Counted from the first letter of the stretch, positions 9,401-16,510 are shown. The stretch is 64,000 nt of DNA from an uncultured Phycisphaerales bacterium (GCA_903914415.1 CAIWOY010000152.1:37584-101583), one strand, 5' to 3'. The notes: generated from the letters alone by a model not told the origin. Numbers and translations are program-made.

Positions 9401-9500
9401 GCGCGGGCGGTTCCTGGGCTGCAGCGGCTACCCCAAGTGCAAGGGCACGAAGGAGCTGCCGGCGGGGTTCAGCACGGAGCAGGCGCTGGCCGCGACGTAG
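6474..9500 (+). CDS. topA: DNA topoisomerase I with six C-terminal zinc ribbons
   Basis: 1008 residues. Type IA topoisomerase that relaxes negative supercoils. The TOPRIM domain starts with VIVESPAKAKTIGKYLG (Glu15) and carries the DLDRE triad (D88, D90, E92). The catalytic tyrosine is Tyr367 in GLITYMRTDSTNV. The transesterase core runs to about residue 630. It is followed by six four-cysteine zinc ribbons of the zf-C4_Topoisom type (CPTC, CELC, CDVC, CPQC, CPEC and CDEC starts), each with the G-R-x-G-x-F-x-x-C core. The fourth and fifth are separated by an Ala/Pro/Gly-rich linker of about 60 residues. E. coli TopA is 865 residues with fewer such repeats. ATG at 6474 has only a weak AGG upstream. 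The gene appears monocistronic. Confidence 0.97.
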   Translation: MGKRKQSGRSLVIVESPAKAKTIGKYLGSGYVVKASLGHVRDLPERDFGIDVTSDFKPTYEIVKGRVKIVAELRKLAAGAESVYLATDLDREGEAIAWHLVEALNLSADKVRRVIFNAITKAAITEAFAHPREIDFDRVNAQQARRILDRIVGYELSPLLWKKIAKGLSAGRVQSVTVRLIVEREREIRAFVPEESWKLVACLTGDDAAAGRLRGAWHEFLRGGERTQKDILTWLGQHGGLRVELDKVGGQPFAPRSAEDAARVAEALGLRIERVAREPWQDYKHLGLQRATVIGTLDPARVPALRIANLTTKRTVSRPPGPFTTASLQQQASTVLRFAASRTMRIAQSLYEGVDLNGQGPVGLITYMRTDSTNVAKEALDAVRGFIRQNYGAGYAPESPNVFGKRQERAQEAHEAIRPTDPALTPDSIRSALSPEQHRLYELIWKRFVACQMAPAQWDATSVTVAAETALGTAAFGGNGRKLAFDGYLRVAGIPSDDALLPGLTQGQAVGLLDLEPKQQFTSPPARYTEASLVKALEADGIGRPSTYAAIIDTIQDRGYVEQDDRKFYPTALGELVTDKLVEHFPKIVDVKFTSHMEDELDKIEEAHLDWVQVLHEFYGPFRELLAKASEAMPTTRSQPSPYACPTCEAPMVYRWGRAGRFLACSKYPKCRGTLNVNREGEPIQPKTSGQACELCGRPMLLRQSRTGSFLGCGGYPECRNTMPCNPQGEPLRLVKEDELKRPCDVCGEGEMVVKRKGRRAFLGCNRFPTCKNTSSLPEDVRLEHKPAPPPEQAGVNCPQCGRPMVIRAGRRGKFVACSGFPRCRHTMPVEKLDAARTRAGSATVATAGSSPNIAGALPAAGAVAPNGGWKPWQPDAPPPAGFALTRTGRLVIEALPEPGTLRCPECASTVELKRGRFGPFFSCTNFPRCRFNCNLRGVAKKQADELLPAPTRPPPIPTDIRCDECGQPMVVRTGRRGRFLGCSGYPKCKGTKELPAGFSTEQALAAT

Positions 9501-9549
9501 GGGGCCGCATTCACGTGACCGTGCCCGCAATGCGACGTGAAACGCCGGT

Positions 9550-9650
9550 CATCGGAGCCCCAAGCGCCAGCGCGGGGTTCCGGTGGGGCTGGCCTCTCCG
9601 GTTGACGCGTGGTTACCGGCAACCCGTCGCTCGCGCTCTGGGCTCCGATG
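9550..9650. repeat. ~100-bp palindromic dispersed element, copy 1
   Basis: The outer arms CATCGGAGCCC (left) and GGGCTCCGATG (right) are inverted, and the inner parts AGCGC..GCGGGGTT and AACCCGTCGCTCGCGCT are imperfectly inverted. A second full element of the same design lies at 11047-11148, and half-units occur within a coding sequence at 58221-58254. It lies just beyond a duplicated fragment of a TPR gene, as does the second copy. Confidence 0.7.
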
Positions 9651-9685
9651 TTGACCCGCCCGCCGAAATCCGGTAGCGGACGGAC

Positions 9686-9928
9686 TTACTGATCCCACGC
9701 CTTGAGCGAGTTGTAGTTCGCCTGGTAGTCCGCGTTGTCGGGGAAGAGCCGCAGGGCCGCTTTGAAGTCCTTGACCGCCGCGTCCATATCCTCGGTCGAC
9801 TTGTAGTCCAGCCCGCGCGCGTTGTACGCCCCGGCGAGCTTGCTGTTGCTCGTGGCGGTCTGCGGATCGTCTGTGATGGCGACAGGACGGCGCGCCTGTC
9901 GCGTACCGTGCCTGTCGCCCACGATCAC
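9686..9928 (-). pseudogene. Truncated duplicate of the 3' end of the neighbouring TPR gene
   Basis: The last ~58 codons (9686-9860) are nearly identical to the C-terminus of the TPR protein encoded at 11184-12884: both read SKLAGAYNARG, DFKAALRLFPDNADYQANYN and end KAWDQ. DNA identity continues beyond the shared stop into a ~100-bp palindrome. Upstream of the match the frame continues into an unrelated hairpin sequence (GCGACAGGAC...CGCCTGTCGC, 9881-9920) that gives a GTG start at 9928. It is probably a non-functional gene fragment, although an 80-residue peptide could be made. Confidence 0.75.
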
Positions 9929-9936
9929 ATGATGCC

Positions 9937-10413
9937 TTACGCGACTACGTTGAGCGCGGTCGCGTTCGCGGAGCTACTCGCGGGCGCAGTGGCCACGGGC
10001 TGCACTGGCTGCGACGGCTCCTGGGGCGTGGCACTCGCTGCGCCGCCCGTTTGAGCAACGCCGCGCTGCCGGTGGTGTTTGTGACCGCCGGTGTGTTGCG
10101 CCTTCATCTGCGCCTCGAACTTCGCGGGATCAACCCCGTTCTGTTTCAAGACGTTGTTGATGGCGTCGCGCACCGCGGTGCGCGAATCCGTCGAACCACT
10201 GGCGCTCTGCTGTGCGGACTGAACCGCGTCCTGGATCTGTTTCTCCAGATCCGTGAGCTTGGTGGGATCCGCACCCGCCGCTTTCAGGGCGGACTCGAAC
10301 TCGGCTTTCCGCTGCGCGGCGCGGTCCGCCGAATCCTGGTTGACCTGCAAGCTTTGCAGGCGCTGGGCCAGCAGCGCCTGCGGGTCCGAACCAATACTGG
10401 AAATCGCCGACAT
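9937..10413 (-). CDS. Hypothetical protein, 158 aa, Gln/Ala-rich with His cluster
   Basis: No family recognised. The ATG at 10413 is preceded by AAGGAGAT at 8 bp, a strong site that argues for a real gene. The N-terminus MSAISSIGSDPQALLAQRLQ is followed by a charged, probably helical region (residues 20-110) with repeated QKAE, LEKQIQDAVQSAQQ and NNVLKQNGVDPAKFEAQMK. Then comes a basic HTGGHKHHRQR stretch and an Ala/Pro/Gln/Ser-rich disordered tail. No signal peptide or membrane helix is seen. It lies between two copies of a duplicated segment shared with the TPR gene and next to an IS66 remnant, so this is a rearranged spot. Confidence 0.6.
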   Translation of the reverse strand: MSAISSIGSDPQALLAQRLQSLQVNQDSADRAAQRKAEFESALKAAGADPTKLTDLEKQIQDAVQSAQQSASGSTDSRTAVRDAINNVLKQNGVDPAKFEAQMKAQHTGGHKHHRQRGVAQTGGAASATPQEPSQPVQPVATAPASSSANATALNVVA

Positions 10414-10795
10414 ACGACGGATCTCCTTCGCGGGCCGCATACATGCCCAACGCCGCGAACCGCTCGCGGACATAGCGACGGCCCGTAGCGAGTATGATCC
10501 GCAACTTCGGTGCCACCGATCCGAGCGGCCTTCCGGCGATGGGGAGGGAATGGACGTGCGCAGCAATGACCTGCGCCGCGCAGAGGCTGCGCGGAAGCCA
10601 GCACTGGCACGCACCTGACGAAGCACGTGGCCAAGTGATTCTGGCCAAGCGGCTGTCCGTACGGAAAATGCGGTCGAGCGTTGTAGCGGGACAGAATCAA
10701 CCGGGTTCCAGGAGACATGCGCGGATACGCTCCTGCATGCCCGACGAGGCGCCGATTGGGGCAAGGCAAGCCTCGATCCCACCTGTCTCGGTGAT
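10414..10795. other. Intergenic stretch with no recognised content
   Basis: 382 bp between the start of the 158-residue gene and the transposase remnant. I see no convincing coding frame, RNA gene or repeat. The part next to 10413 should hold the promoter of the leftward gene. Confidence 0.4.
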
Positions 10796-11000
10796 GTGGT
10801 CGAGCAAGGCCTCCATCGCGTCCAGGTCTCCGGGTGGGCCGACCCGCGCAGAAAGACCAAAATCGGCGGTGATTGTCTCGCGGTCAGCACCCAGGCGCTG
10901 GCGTACATCCGGCTACTGTATGACGTGGAGGACGCGGCGAAGGAACAGTTCCAGCAGCAAGACGCGACCGCGCCGCAACGACCGCTGGTCACCCAGCGCA
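10796..11000 (+). pseudogene. IS66-family transposase remnant
   Basis: In the +2 frame the translation includes VSGWADPRRK followed 19 residues later by TQALAYIRLLYDVEDAAKEQ. This matches the order and spacing of the IS66 transposase core (x-V-G-C-W-A-H-A-R-R-K then x-A-L-x-x-I-x-x-L-Y-x-V-E-x-x-A-K). Only about 65 residues can be aligned. The invariant Cys and His of CWAH are replaced by Gly and Asp, no start or IS ends are visible, and the frame runs into a dispersed palindrome. The match was judged by eye. Confidence 0.6.
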
Positions 11001-11046
11001 ACCCACCCTGGCGCCGCGCCGTGTGCTTGGCCGGACGCTTAGCGGT

Positions 11047-11148
11047 CATCAGAGCCCCAAGCGCAATCGCGGGGTTGCCGCAGGGGCTCGCGTTTCCAGG
11101 CGGCGCGCGTTCGCCTGGCAAGCCGTCGCTTGCGCTCCGGCCTCTGAT
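11047..11148. repeat. ~100-bp palindromic dispersed element, copy 2
   Basis: The arms CATCAGAGCCCC (left) and the complement of GGCCTCTGATC (right) enclose inverted AAGCGC..GCGGGGTT / AAGCCGTCGCTTGCGCT. It has the same design and size as 9550-9650 and holds the same position relative to the TPR 3' end. Confidence 0.7.
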
Positions 11149-11183
11149 CCTCATCGGCCGCCAGGATTCGGCGGTAGACCCCC

Positions 11184-12884
11184 TTACTGATCCCACGCCT
11201 TGACGGAGTTGTAGTTTGCCTGGTAGTCCGCGTTGTCGGGGAAGAGCCGCAGGGCCGCTTTGAAATCCTTGACCGCCGCCTCCATATCCTCAGTCGACTT
11301 GTAGTCCACCCCGCGCGCGTTGTACGCCCCGGCGAGCTTGCTTTTGCTCGTGGCGTTCTGCGGGTCGAGCTTGAACGCTTCCAGGTACATGTTGATCGCG
11401 TCGGTGAAGTTCATGTTTGCCAGACGATCGTCCGCGTACGCGGTGAACGCGTCGATCGTCTTCTGTTTGTACGTCGTGTCGTATTTGAAGAGCTGCGCGG
11501 CGCGCTGATACGCATACGCCGCGTCTTTCAGCTCCCCGTCGGCCGCGTACTGGTCGCCGAGCGCGCTGCGCGTGTCGGCCAGCTTCCGCTTGTACGTGGT
11601 GTTGTCCGGATTCAGATCGTACGCGGCCTGGAAGGCGGCGACCTCGCTGTCGATCTCGGTGCCGGCGGCGATGCGCCCCCGCTGGAGCCGCAGGCCGAGC
11701 GCGTAGGCGCTGTCCGCCGCCCGCGTGCGCAGGGCCTTGTCGCCGGTCGCTCCGAGCAGGTCCGCAACCCGCTGGTAGTCCGCCAGGGCGGCGTTGGAGT
11801 CGCCGCGGTCGGCGTTTTGCCCGGCCCGCTGCACGTAGCCTTCCGCCAGCGCCGCCGCCACCGTCTTGTCCGTCGGGCTCAGGTCCTTCGCCTGCTCGAA
11901 GCTGAAGATGGCGCCGGACACATCGCCCCCCTGGAGCTGCTCGCGTCCGATGCCGACATACGCCTTGGCGATTTCCGTGTTGTAGACGACCTTGTCGTCG
12001 GCCAGGTCCGCCGCCGTCGTCAGCGACTGGAGCGCCTCGTCAAAGTGGCCCTGCTGCAACTGGGCCTTGCCGAGGAGCTGGCGCACGAAGGCCGACTTGG
12101 GCGCTTCGTCCGCCAGCGCGGCCAGCCGCTGTGCGATCGTATCGAGCTGAGCGCCCTGGGCCGACAGCAGTGCCGTGCTGTACTGCATGAGCCCGTTGTT
12201 GCCGTCGCCGGTGTCCAGCAGCGCGTCGCCGAGCACCAGATGGGCGTCGACGTTGTCCGGGCTCCGGCTCGTGAGGGCGATGAGGATGCGGATGCCGTCG
12301 TCGCGCTGGTCCTTCGCTTTGACCATCGCGCTGGCGGTCTTCAGGACGGTCGCATCGTCGCCCCGCAGGACGCCGGCGTTGGCGGCGTCCTTGTCATACC
12401 CCGCGGTCGGGTCGAGCGCGTTCGCCTTCAGGAAGAGTTGCTCCGCCTGGTCATACTTGCCGTCCGATAGCTCGACGTTCCCCAGCGCCTGCACGCCCGC
12501 GGCGATCGTCGGGTTTTCGGACAGTAGCTTGTTCAGCACTTCGCGGGCCGCGTCGTACTGACCGCCGTTGGTGTAGTCCAGCGCCTGCTTGACGGCGGCG
12601 TCATCCGCCTTCTGCTGGTCGGGCGAGCGCGCCGTCTGGGAGACGGGGCTGGCGGTGGGGTCCAACACGCTCTGCAAGTTGAATTGCCACGTGCCGGACG
12701 CGCCGAGCTGCGTGTAGTCGTTGAAACCTGCGAAGGACGGCGCGCCATCGCCGATGGAAACCTGCGCGGGCGGTCCGAAAACGGAGGTGGTGGGGGGGGT
12801 AAAAAGCGCGCCGGTGACGGGATCGGGCATCAGGCCCGTCCAGCCCTGGAGTGCGGTGAGGGACGCGATCTGGTCGATCTGCAT
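11184..12884 (-). CDS. Tetratricopeptide repeat protein
   Basis: 566 residues, ATG at 12884 with GGAG 10 bp upstream. Residues 1-90 are a Pro/Ser-rich, non-repeat N-terminus (PDPVTGALFTPP). From about residue 95 to the end there are at least ten TPR-like helix pairs (for example ALDYTNGGQYDAAREVLNKLLSENP, split here as ALDYTNGGQYDAA and REVLNKLLSENP). No signal peptide or membrane helix is evident, so it is probably a cytoplasmic scaffold, although export cannot be excluded. Its final ~58 codons and downstream flank are duplicated at 9550-9870. Partner and pathway are unknown. Confidence 0.85.
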   Translation of the reverse strand: MQIDQIASLTALQGWTGLMPDPVTGALFTPPTTSVFGPPAQVSIGDGAPSFAGFNDYTQLGASGTWQFNLQSVLDPTASPVSQTARSPDQQKADDAAVKQALDYTNGGQYDAAREVLNKLLSENPTIAAGVQALGNVELSDGKYDQAEQLFLKANALDPTAGYDKDAANAGVLRGDDATVLKTASAMVKAKDQRDDGIRILIALTSRSPDNVDAHLVLGDALLDTGDGNNGLMQYSTALLSAQGAQLDTIAQRLAALADEAPKSAFVRQLLGKAQLQQGHFDEALQSLTTAADLADDKVVYNTEIAKAYVGIGREQLQGGDVSGAIFSFEQAKDLSPTDKTVAAALAEGYVQRAGQNADRGDSNAALADYQRVADLLGATGDKALRTRAADSAYALGLRLQRGRIAAGTEIDSEVAAFQAAYDLNPDNTTYKRKLADTRSALGDQYAADGELKDAAYAYQRAAQLFKYDTTYKQKTIDAFTAYADDRLANMNFTDAINMYLEAFKLDPQNATSKSKLAGAYNARGVDYKSTEDMEAAVKDFKAALRLFPDNADYQANYNSVKAWDQ

Positions 12885-13002
12885 GGTGCTGTACTCCGCG
12901 CACTCCTTTCCCTCGACGAGAAGTGTTCAAAACGAACCCCGCGGCGGTCAAATCAGAATCGGCGTGGAGTATTCGGACGTTGCAAAACTCCGCCGCGGGC
13001 GA

Positions 13003-13099
13003 GTGTGCCTAACAGAGGCTCAGTGTGCCTAACTGAACCCCCCTCCCTCTCAGGGAGGGGCTGGGGGAGGGTCAAAACGACCGGGTTTTGACAGGCGCT
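13003..13099. repeat. Dispersed GGGAGG-type palindromic repeat, copy 2
   Basis: A partial head (GTGTGCCTAACAGA, 13003) is followed by a full unit from 13023 to 13099 matching 1451-1528 almost base for base, including the CAAAACGACCGGGTTTTG tail. It abuts the stop codon of the AlkA-like gene. Confidence 0.75.
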
Positions 13100-13100
13100 G

Positions 13101-13802
13101 TCAGCCTCTTCGCTTGGAGCCCGAATCCGCAGGTGTGACGGCCGGCAGCACTGGCCCCTCCAGGCTGCGCCACAAGTACCAGGTCGCGTAACTCCGGTAC
13201 GGTCGCCACGGCTCCGCCAGCTCGTTCATCGCGGCGGTTGACGGCAGCTCAGCGTGCCCGAGGAAGTTCCGCACGGCCTTCTTCAGGCCGAAGTCATCCA
13301 CCGGCCACACGTCGGGCCGCTCCAGGCAGAAGATCAGGAGCATCTCCGCCGTCCAGCGTCCGACGCCCTTGATTTGCGTCGCCGCCGCCACAACGTCCTC
13401 GTCCGACATGCGCCGCAGCTTCGCGGGCGTCAGCGTGCGCGACACGAAGGCCTCCGCGATGTTCCGCACGTACGCGGCCTTCTGCCGCGAGAGCCCGGCG
13501 CCGCGCAGGTCGGTCTCGGACACCGCCAGCAGCACGGGCGGCGTCAGGCGGCGGCGCGCGCAGCGCTCGACGACACGCCGGTAGATCGCCCTGCCCGCGC
13601 TCATCGAAACCTGCTGATGCACGATCGAGCCGATCAGGGCCGCGAACGGGTTGGACGTGATGATCGGCCGGTGCGGGCCGATGCGGTCGATCAACGCGCC
13701 CAGCCGCGACGAAGCACGCCGCAAGTGACGGACGGCGGCCAGCGCGCCCCGTCGTCGGCGCTCCGCCGCGTCGTGCCCTTCGTGATCGGTCCCTGGTCGC
13801 AT
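13101..13802 (-). CDS. DNA-3-methyladenine glycosylase II-like (HhH-GPD) protein
   Basis: 233 residues from the ATG at 13802. The HhH-GPD superfamily of base-excision glycosylases is shown by FAALIGSIVHQQVSMSAGRAI, the helix-hairpin-helix TQIKGVGRWTAEMLLIF and the following catalytic aspartate region WPVDDFGLKKAV. The C-terminal YRSYATWYLWRSLE is typical of AlkA-like enzymes. It would remove alkylated purines from DNA in the cytoplasm. It is shorter than E. coli AlkA (282) and lacks its N-terminal domain, like many bacterial AlkA-type enzymes. The N-terminal 25 residues are Arg-rich and may be overcalled. It is divergent from the Sua5 fusion gene, 102 bp away. Confidence 0.9.
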   Translation of the reverse strand: MRPGTDHEGHDAAERRRRGALAAVRHLRRASSRLGALIDRIGPHRPIITSNPFAALIGSIVHQQVSMSAGRAIYRRVVERCARRRLTPPVLLAVSETDLRGAGLSRQKAAYVRNIAEAFVSRTLTPAKLRRMSDEDVVAAATQIKGVGRWTAEMLLIFCLERPDVWPVDDFGLKKAVRNFLGHAELPSTAAMNELAEPWRPYRSYATWYLWRSLEGPVLPAVTPADSGSKRRG

Positions 13803-13904
13803 GATGGCGGAGCGTATCGTACCCGCGCGCCCCCGGTCGTGCAGTGTCGGCGGTTGACACTCCGCGCAGCCCGGCCGACAATCTGTTTGCACAGGTGGCA
13901 GTGT

Positions 13905-15044
13905 ATGCAGACCATAATCATAAGTACTTCCGACACAAATTCTTACGCGCGGAACCTGACCGCCGCCGCCCAGGCGCTCCGCGACGGCGCTCTCGTCGTC
14001 TTCCCGACGGAAACCGTCTACGGCGTGGCTGCCAATGCCGCCGATGCGCGGGCCACCGCGCGGCTGCGCGAGGTGAAGGGCCGCGGGACCGCGCAGCCTT
14101 TCACCGTGCACCTGGGCCAACGCGCTCACGCCCGGCGATTCCTGAGCGCCCCGTCGCCGGTGATTCGGCGTCTGGTGCGGCGGGCCTGGCCCGGGCCGCT
14201 GACGCTGATCTGTGAGGAGCGGTCGCCCCAGGACACCGAGATCGCCGACATATGCCCCGGCGAGCAACTAAGCGCGCTCTATCAGGACGGCACCGTCGGG
14301 CTGCGTTGCCCGGACCACGCCGCCGCGGCGCGGTTTCTGACCGAAGCGGGGGTGCCGGTGGTCGCCAGCAGCGCGAATCGGCGGGGGGGGCCGCCGCCCG
14401 TGGACGTGGACGCGGCGCTCCGCGACCTCGGCGGGCTGGTGGAGTACGCGATCGACGGCGGACGCACGCGGCACAGCGCCCCGTCAACGATCGTCGCGGT
14501 GCACGGGGACGCCTGGCAGGTGCAGCGCCCCGGGGCGCTGGACGAGCGCACGGTGGCGCGGCTGGCCAACAGCGAGATCCTCTTCGTCTGCACGGGCAAT
14601 TCATGCCGGTCGCCGATGGCGGAGTACCTCTTCCGGCAGGGCTTGGCGAAGCGGCTCGGCCGCCCGGTTGAAGCGCTGGCGGCGGCCGGCTACCGCGTGT
14701 CCTCCGCCGGTACGTTCGCCGCTCTTGGCGCGCCGGCCTCGGCCGGGGCCCTCGAGGAGTTGGCCCGGCGGAAAACCGACCTGCGCGGCCATCGCTCCCA
14801 GCCGCTCTCAGTTGAGTTGGTGCACCGAGCCGAAAGAATATATGCTATGAGCGTAGAGCACCGGCAGGCCGTCGTGGACCTGGTTCCCGCGGCGGCCGGC
14901 CGCGTGGCGCTGCTGGACCCCGTCGGCCCTGTGCCGGACCCGATTGGCGGTTCGGCCGACCAGTACCGGCAGTGCGCCGATCAGATCGAGCGGGCGATCG
15001 GTCTGCGGCTGAAGGAGTTCGTCGATGAAGATCGCAATTGGTAG
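13905..15044 (+). CDS. Fusion: Sua5/YrdC threonylcarbamoyl-AMP synthase + low-molecular-weight protein phosphatase
   Basis: 379 residues. Start ATG 13905 follows AGGTGG. Residues 1-200 form a YrdC/Sua5 domain (PTETVYGVAANA, REVKGRGTAQPF, PVVASSANRRGG), which makes threonylcarbamoyl-AMP for the t6A modification of tRNA. Residues 222-379 form a low-molecular-weight phosphatase with the P-loop VCTGNSCRSPMAEY (Cys229, Arg235) and the acid loop LLDPVGPVPDPIGG. In Bacillus, YwlE (CTGNTCRSP) uses the Thr of this loop for phospho-arginine specificity, whereas tyrosine phosphatases usually have Ile; here it is Ser, so an arginine phosphatase is possible. It overlaps rpiB by 20 bp. The order matches ywlC, ywlE, ywlF in Bacillus. 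Confidence 0.93.
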   Translation: MQTIIISTSDTNSYARNLTAAAQALRDGALVVFPTETVYGVAANAADARATARLREVKGRGTAQPFTVHLGQRAHARRFLSAPSPVIRRLVRRAWPGPLTLICEERSPQDTEIADICPGEQLSALYQDGTVGLRCPDHAAAARFLTEAGVPVVASSANRRGGPPPVDVDAALRDLGGLVEYAIDGGRTRHSAPSTIVAVHGDAWQVQRPGALDERTVARLANSEILFVCTGNSCRSPMAEYLFRQGLAKRLGRPVEALAAAGYRVSSAGTFAALGAPASAGALEELARRKTDLRGHRSQPLSVELVHRAERIYAMSVEHRQAVVDLVPAAAGRVALLDPVGPVPDPIGGSADQYRQCADQIERAIGLRLKEFVDEDRNW

Positions 15045-15531
15045 CGACCATCGCGGCTACGAGGCCAAGGAGCGCATCAAGGCGCTGCTCCTCGATATGG
15101 GCCTGCAGATTGACGACAAAGGCGTGCACGCCAAGCAGGCCTCGGATTACCCCGACACCGGCCTGGCCGTCGCCCAGGACGTGGCCGACGGGCGGGCTGA
15201 CCGCGGCATTCTCTTGTGTGGCAGCGGCATCGGGATGTCGATCACGGCGAACAAGGTGCGCGGCGTGCGCGCGGCCCTCTGCCACGACGAGCTGACCGCC
15301 CAGATGGCGCGCCGGCACAACGACGCGAACGTGCTGTGTCTGCCGGCCGACCTGGTGGGCGACGCGCTGATGCAGGGCATCGTGCGCGGCTGGCTGACGA
15401 CCGAATTCGGGGGCGGGCGCCATGCACGCCGCGTGCAGAAAATCCTCCAGTACGAACGCGAGCACATGAAGGACGGGGACGCTACCACCACCCCTGACGC
15501 CGGCGACGCCGACCCGGACCCCGGCGGCTAG
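15025..15531 (+). CDS. rpiB: Ribose-5-phosphate isomerase B
   Basis: 168 residues. ATG at 15025 lies inside the end of the preceding gene with AAGGAG 8 bp upstream, so translation is probably coupled. RpiB/LacAB fold: MKIAIGSDHRGYEAKE at the start, GILLCGSGIGMSITANKVRG with the catalytic Cys and anion-hole glycines, and RRHNDANVLCLPA. It interconverts ribose 5-phosphate and ribulose 5-phosphate in the pentose phosphate pathway. The core is the usual ~148 residues; the last 20 are an acidic, Thr/Asp/Pro-rich extension (DAGDADPDPGG). Confidence 0.95.
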   Translation: MKIAIGSDHRGYEAKERIKALLLDMGLQIDDKGVHAKQASDYPDTGLAVAQDVADGRADRGILLCGSGIGMSITANKVRGVRAALCHDELTAQMARRHNDANVLCLPADLVGDALMQGIVRGWLTTEFGGGRHARRVQKILQYEREHMKDGDATTTPDAGDADPDPGG

Positions 15532-15557
15532 CGTACCGTCTCACAGGAACTTGCACA

Positions 15558-15612
15558 TGAGTGGGGCAGGCCTCTGTGCCTGCCGGGGCGGGCAGGGACG
15601 CCTGCTCCACCG
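15558..15612. repeat. GC-rich hairpin repeat between rpiB and folD
   Basis: GTGGGGCAGGCCTCTGTGCC and the following GGGCAGGGACGCCTGCTCCACC form imperfect inverted arms (GGGGCAGGC / GCCTGCTCC). It lies between the convergent ends of rpiB and folD and may end both transcripts. Similar hairpin design occurs at 9881-9920. No poly-T follows, so a terminator role is uncertain. Confidence 0.4.
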
Positions 15613-15625
15613 TCGGCCCTGCGGA

Positions 15626-16510
15626 TCAATCCCGCCGCCGAAGTTGCTTGCGGGCCGCCTCGACCGTGTTCCGGAGCAGCATGGCGACCGTCACCGGCCC
15701 GACGCCGCCCGGGACCGGCGTGATCGCCTGGGCGACCTGAGCCACCGGTCCGAAATCCACGTCGCCGACGGTACGCCGAACCTCTTGGCCTTGCGCATTG
15801 CGCTCGACGACGCGATTGATCCCCACGTCGATGACCACCGCCCCGGGGCGCACGTAATCAACGCCGATGGCCCGCGGCTGGCCTATCGCCACGACCAGGA
15901 TGTCCGCCCGGCGGGTGTACGCGGCCAGGTCCTGCGTCGCCGCGTGACAGCCCGTGACCGTCGCCATCTGCGTCAGCAGGGCCATCGTGATCGGTCGGCC
16001 GACGACGCGGCTCTGCCCGACGACCACCGCGTGGGCGCCGCGCACCACCACGCCGCTGCGGCCGATCAGCTCGGCGACGGCCAGCGCGGTGCACGGGACG
16101 ATGATCGGGTTGTCGTAGAACAGCCAGCCGATGTTCGCGGGGCTCACGCCTTCGACGTCTTTGTACGGATCGATGCGATCCTGGGCCGTCGCGGGGTCGA
16201 TGTGCGGCGGCAGCGGCAACTGGAGGATGATCCCGGTGACCCGCGCGTCGGCGTTGAGTCGGTCGATCGCGGCCAGCAACTCGGTCTGCGCGGTCGCTTC
16301 GGGCAGCTCGACCAGCTCGTACTGGACGCCGACTTGCACGCTCAGCTTGCGCTGCGACTCGGCATACAGCCGCCCGCCGGCATCGCTGCCGACCAGCACG
16401 GCGCAGAGCTTGATGGTCCCGTGGTGGGCGTTGAACCACGCGACCTGGCGGGTGACCTCGGCTCGGATTTCGGCGGCATACGCCGCCCCGTCCAGAATGG
16501 CGGCCGGCAT
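15626..16510 (-). CDS. folD: Methylenetetrahydrofolate dehydrogenase/cyclohydrolase FolD with K-to-Q active-site change
   Basis: 294 residues, usual length. The normal enzyme oxidises 5,10-methylene-THF with NADP and hydrolyses methenyl-THF to 10-formyl-THF. Recognisable blocks: GIILQLPLPPHID, DPYKDVEGVSPANIG, VVVGQSRVVGRP (dinucleotide loop), VIDVGINRV and TPVPGGVGPVTVAML. In E. coli the catalytic pair is Tyr50 and Lys54 in Y-V-A-S-K. Here the segment is YAESQRKL, with Tyr49 present and Gln53 (codon CAG) in place of Lys; the next Lys is two residues later. The Gln of ILQLP and the Asp of KDVEG are kept. In the human enzyme loss of this Lys is reported to abolish cyclohydrolase but not dehydrogenase activity. 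ATG 16510. Confidence 0.95.
   Translation of the reverse strand: MPAAILDGAAYAAEIRAEVTRQVAWFNAHHGTIKLCAVLVGSDAGGRLYAESQRKLSVQVGVQYELVELPEATAQTELLAAIDRLNADARVTGIILQLPLPPHIDPATAQDRIDPYKDVEGVSPANIGWLFYDNPIIVPCTALAVAELIGRSGVVVRGAHAVVVGQSRVVGRPITMALLTQMATVTGCHAATQDLAAYTRRADILVVAIGQPRAIGVDYVRPGAVVIDVGINRVVERNAQGQEVRRTVGDVDFGPVAQVAQAITPVPGGVGPVTVAMLLRNTVEAARKQLRRRD

Noticed and set aside
7521..9530. 669-codon open frame antisense to topA
   Set aside because: Shadow of the topA coding sequence; Arg/Ala/Leu-rich with no motif.
13254..13904. Open frame extending the Sua5 fusion about 650 bp upstream
   Set aside because: It runs antisense through the AlkA-like gene and has no family match. The ATG at 13905 with AGGTGG upstream begins the recognisable YrdC domain.
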